Below are positions 36,010-37,232 of a DNA stretch of 37,232 nucleotides, piece by piece. The notes beneath the pieces are model-generated. The model was given only the letters and a program-made list of their open reading frames with translations. It made no database searches and was not told the DNA's origin. Each line of letters begins with the position of its first letter. Within the stretch, counting starts at the first letter, position 1. The position numbers were made by a program, and so were the translations under genes. Source of the stretch: Fidelibacterota bacterium (lineage in GTDB: Bacteria; Fidelibacterota; Marinisomatia; SCGC-AAA003-L08; JACNLC01); the NCBI GenBank assembly GCA_018657495.1, contig JABHXA010000020.1, positions 1 to 37,232 on the forward strand. The letters are read 5' to 3'.

Positions 36010-36636
36010 CTAGGCAGTCTCCTTTTGAGTAGTTGAGTTTTGTGGGTTGGCATACAGTTGTGATAAAAATAAAACCATATTTCTCACGGCTTTTCCGCGG
36101 TGAGAAATTTTAGCTTTTTCGGTTGTTGTCATTTGCGCAAATGTTTTATTCATATCAGGGACGTAAAATACGGGATCATACCCAAATCCGCCAACACCTT
36201 TTGGTATTTTTGAGATGACGCCATCTACAAACCCATCCCGTGTATGTTCCGATGAGTTTTCAACAAACGCTATAACCGTTCTAAAACGTGCCTTCCTATC
36301 AATATCTTTCACCCCTTTCATCTCGCGCAAAAGTTTATCAACATTATCCTGGTAGCTGCAATTTTCACCGGCATACCGGGCGGCATATATTCCCGGGGCT
36401 CCATTTAGGGCATCAACTTCCAGTCCAGTATCATCAGCCAGGGTCGGCAGACCAGTGATTTGATTTACAGTTCGAGCTTTGATTAGGGCATTTTCTTCCA
36501 ATGATGAGCCATCTTCAACTATTTCACCAATCTGTGGGAATTCATTTAATGTGAGGATTTCCCATCCATGTGGTTCAAGGAGCGGGACTAATTCCTTCCG
36601 TTTATCGGAGTTGTGGGTGGCAATGATAATTTTCAA
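36010..36636 (-). CDS. rdgB: XTP/dITP diphosphatase (RdgB/HAM1)
   Basis: This enzyme hydrolyses non-canonical purine triphosphates (dITP, XTP) to monophosphates, preventing mutagenic incorporation. The 208-residue protein has IIIATHNSDKRKEL at the start, LPTLADDTGLEVDALNGAPGIYAARYAG, GVGGFGYDPVFYVPDMNKTFAQM and KISHRGKAV, all family signatures. The start is TTG at 36636, which puts KIIIATHN at the expected N-terminus; no in-frame ATG fits nearby. Its stop is 15 bases before sprA, so it probably heads the sprA run. With mazG it is the second nucleotide-pool cleaner in this window. Confidence 0.94.
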   Translation of the reverse strand: MKIIIATHNSDKRKELVPLLEPHGWEILTLNEFPQIGEIVEDGSSLEENALIKARTVNQITGLPTLADDTGLEVDALNGAPGIYAARYAGENCSYQDNVDKLLREMKGVKDIDRKARFRTVIAFVENSSEHTRDGFVDGVISKIPKGVGGFGYDPVFYVPDMNKTFAQMTTTEKAKISHRGKAVRNMVLFLSQLYANPQNSTTQKETA

Positions 36637-36790
36637 ATGATTTCTGATTGTGAATATTAAAGGGATACCAAACGCCGATGGTAATAAAAAAATGTTAGAA
36701 TTTGTAAAATAACCATATATCTTAACGCTCTACTTTATATAAATTTCCAGGCTCTCAATTAAACGAACCGACTCGTTTAGTGAATTTGAA

Positions 36791-36946
<156 letters not shown>

Positions 36947-36947
36947 G

Positions 36948-36977
36948 AAAACCCTTCGAGAAATCGAGGGGTTTTTT
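36948..36977 (+). terminator. Intrinsic terminator of tRNA-Phe
   Basis: Two bases after the encoded CCA begins a 12-base stem, AAAACCCTTCGA (36948-36959) with TCGAGGGGTTTT (36964-36975), closed by a GAAA tetraloop with one T-G wobble, and followed by further T residues. This is a textbook rho-independent terminator on the plus strand. Confidence 0.88.
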
Positions 36978-37105
36978 GTTATGCTATTAAATTTGTCAGG
37001 TTTCTGTTGTGTGATTAAATAGGACCAATGAGCAATTCAATACTAATTATTGCTTGTAGAACTATTTTATTTGAAAATTAACGATGCCAAAAATAATAAT
37101 CATAA

Positions 37106-37232
37106 TTATCTTACTTTGCTCATGTCATTGAGAAGACGGCTGCACCCCTTTTCGTTGCATATGTTTCCTACGTGCGGAGCAATTTCGCAGATAATGTCCA
37201 TAGTCACCTCACTTTTGACATTCAAGATTACA
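37106..37232 (-). CDS. C-terminal end of an unidentified small ORF (cut by window edge)
   Basis: On the minus strand an open frame enters from the right edge and ends at TAA 37106-37108, giving 41 visible residues. It includes an internal ATG (MDIICEIAPHVGNICNEKGC, then SRLLNDMSKVR). From memory, the CNEKGC-RLLND pattern is loosely like a helix-strand unit in small STAS/SpoIIAA-like proteins, but those normally continue well beyond this point, so this would be a truncated copy. The stretch is short enough for chance to explain it. No ribosome site can be judged. Confidence 0.35.
   Translation of the reverse strand, partial: VILNVKSEVTMDIICEIAPHVGNICNEKGCSRLLNDMSKVR

Noticed and set aside
37121..37200. 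Degenerate copy of a GTCATTGCGAG...GAAGCAATCTCGC type dispersed repeat
   Set aside because: The similarity is limited to TGTCATTG and GAGCAATTTCGC fragments with many mismatches, and the same stretch is an open reading frame on the minus strand, so neither reading is firm.

Overview
The window looks like a chromosome segment of an AT-rich, Gram-negative bacterium of the Fibrobacterota-Chlorobiota-Bacteroidota (FCB) superphylum. The best guess is Candidatus Marinimicrobia (SAR406) or a close relative. The reasons are a full-length SprA/Sov type 9 secretion (T9SS) translocon, several PorV/PorQ-like outer-membrane proteins, secreted proteins ending in a PNPFNP-type T9SS sorting domain, a dockerin just before one sorting domain, and AsnA. 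No 16S rRNA or other decisive marker is present, so the phylum is an inference. There are no phage, transposase or CRISPR genes.

Layout. (1) Bases 1-7015, all on the minus strand, are housekeeping: the start of a short-chain dehydrogenase, then (reading right to left) recJ, fabH, an acyl-CoA dehydrogenase, ybeY, a CorC/HlyC-type CBS protein and mazG, mostly with overlapping stop and start codons. (2) 7060-7415 is the RNase P RNA (minus), followed to the right by a coiled-coil zinc-ribbon protein. (3) 8380-18502 is a compact minus-strand run of six cell-envelope genes. In transcription order they are: a lamin-tail/PKD/OB-fold/dockerin T9SS cargo; a lamin-tail/OB-fold protein; a PorV-like barrel; an 880-residue protein with two helix-hairpin-helix (HhH) segments before a barrel-like region; a FadL/PorV-like barrel; and a secreted class C (e(P4)-like) acid phosphatase. 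A hairpin follows. (4) 18900-21061 holds the only plus-strand protein genes, an ABC exporter ATPase and permease, closed by a strong bidirectional terminator facing asnA. (5) 22502-22608 has three hairpins with a REP-like look. (6) 22652-36636 is a second minus-strand run: rdgB, sprA, a glutaminyl-cyclase-like M28 enzyme, prmA, a lipoprotein, an Asp-box propeller with a T9SS tail, and two PorV-like proteins. (7) The right end has tRNA-Phe(GAA) with its own terminator, a degenerate copy of the tRNA 5' end 70 bases upstream, and the end of an unidentified small ORF.

How it fits together. The second run joins the T9SS pore (SprA), possible shuttle or plug proteins (PorV-like), a cargo protein and a glutaminyl cyclase. 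Five of the exported proteins in the window have Gln next to the predicted signal peptidase site, as in the Bacteroidetes 'Q-rule', so the cyclase probably caps these proteins. The six-gene run at 8380-18502 combines DNA-binding-type folds (HhH, OB), domains usual in extracellular nucleases (lamin tail plus OB), several barrels and a nucleotidase-type phosphatase. I propose, as inference only, a surface system that captures extracellular DNA and/or scavenges nucleotides.
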